Shown here: positions 11,431-11,593 of the stretch, in pieces
Layout: every line of letters begins with the position of its first letter
Position numbering within the stretch: the first letter of the stretch is position 1
Origin: Amnimonas aquatica
GTDB taxonomy: Bacteria > Pseudomonadota > Gammaproteobacteria > Pseudomonadales > Moraxellaceae
Assembly: GCF_002943415.1 (NCBI RefSeq)
Contig: NZ_PTQZ01000031.1
Location: 1 to 11,593 of the forward strand
Reading direction: 5' to 3'
DNA: 11,593 nucleotides
Translations under genes and position numbers: made by a program
The notes under the pieces: generated by a model
Seen by the model: the letters and a program-made list of their open reading frames with translations, nothing else
Databases searched by the model: none
Told to the model about the DNA's origin: nothing

Positions 11431-11489
11431 GCCGCCGGGGACTTTCCGCCCCGCGCGGGGCCGGAGCGCCCTCCATGCAGACCGGCGGC
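11431..11489. terminator. Nested GC-rich inverted repeats between convergent genes; possible bidirectional terminator
   Basis: In the 83-nt gap after dnaE, gccgccgg (11431-11438) pairs with ccggcggc (11482-11489). Nested inside is a perfect 14-nt palindrome, gccccgcgcggggc (11448-11461). A third pair, tccgg (11424-11428) with ccgga (11461-11465), could form instead. The location between a plus-strand stop and a minus-strand stop suits a shared terminator. No T-run follows on either strand, and so a standard intrinsic terminator is not shown; GC-rich DNA gives such repeats by chance fairly often. Confidence 0.35.
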
Positions 11490-11506
11490 TCCGCGCGGGT
11501 TCGCTG

Positions 11507-11593
11507 TCAGTGCCCGTGGCCGGACTCTTCGATGTCGTGCAGGCGGTTGCGTTCGATGGTGTGGCGCATCATGGCCTCGAAATCGAAGCCGTT
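11507..11593 (-). CDS. C-terminal 28 residues of an unrecognised convergent gene
   Basis: Reading the minus strand from the window edge, an open frame runs 28 codons to a TGA at 11509-11507. Third positions are almost all G or C (for example aac ggc ttc, cac acc atc, cgc ctg cac gac), as in the sure genes here, which favours real coding. The visible peptide is hydrophilic, with charged helix-like character (E-A-M-M-R-H-T-I-E-R) and a His/Glu/Gly-rich end (H-D-I-E-E-S-G-H-G-H). I do not recognise the family; the His-rich end might bind metal, but that is only a guess. A plus-strand frame from ATG 11475 is also open to the edge, but its codon use (tct, tcg, tgt, agg, ttg) is unlike its neighbours. 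The gene faces dnaE head-on and holds the place where accA is often found in gammaproteobacteria. Confidence 0.55.
   Translation of the reverse strand, partial: NGFDFEAMMRHTIERNRLHDIEESGHGH

Noticed and set aside
11451..11500. Two copies of ccgcgcggg (11451-11459 and 11491-11499) as a possible direct repeat or attachment site
   Set aside because: The unit is short, palindromic at its centre and GC-only. Such matches are expected by chance in this composition, and no mobile gene is nearby.

Overview
The window is a conserved chromosomal segment of a high-GC Gram-negative bacterium. Eight complete genes and one 5'-truncated gene lie on the plus strand in the order rseP - bamA - skp - lpxD - fabZ - lpxA - lpxB - rnhB - dnaE. 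The last 28 codons of an unrecognised convergent gene sit at the right edge on the minus strand. This order, with dnaE directly behind rnhB, is the classic gammaproteobacterial envelope-biogenesis cluster. The strong G/C bias at third codon positions points to a GC-rich lineage of that class, but the sequence alone does not give a genus.

Positions 2-3782 hold envelope protein quality control and assembly. They encode the C-terminal two thirds of the RseP site-2 protease (sigma-E stress signalling), BamA (outer-membrane protein insertase) and the periplasmic chaperone Skp. Positions 3788-7342 hold the lipid A / fatty acid block: LpxD, FabZ, LpxA and LpxB. LpxA and LpxD use 3-hydroxyacyl-ACP, FabZ competes for the same pool, and LpxB makes the disaccharide. 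Positions 7339-11423 encode RNase HII and the replicative polymerase DnaE. The genes are packed very tightly. ATGA stop/start overlaps join fabZ-lpxA, lpxB-rnhB and rnhB-dnaE, and most other gaps are 3-11 nt. The one real gap inside the run (44 nt, before fabZ) contains a perfect hairpin followed by the fabZ ribosome binding site and seven T's.

After dnaE there is an 83-nt spacer with nested GC-rich inverted repeats between convergent genes. accA, the common next gene in many gammaproteobacteria, is not there.

No tRNA, rRNA, CRISPR array, insertion sequence, prophage or toxin-antitoxin module was seen, and nothing suggests a new biological system. The points worth a second look are details: the fabZ leader hairpin, the loss of both metal-ligand histidines in the first PHP motif of DnaE, a clamp-binding motif without its glutamine, acyl-chain ruler residues in LpxA and LpxD, and the unidentified convergent gene.
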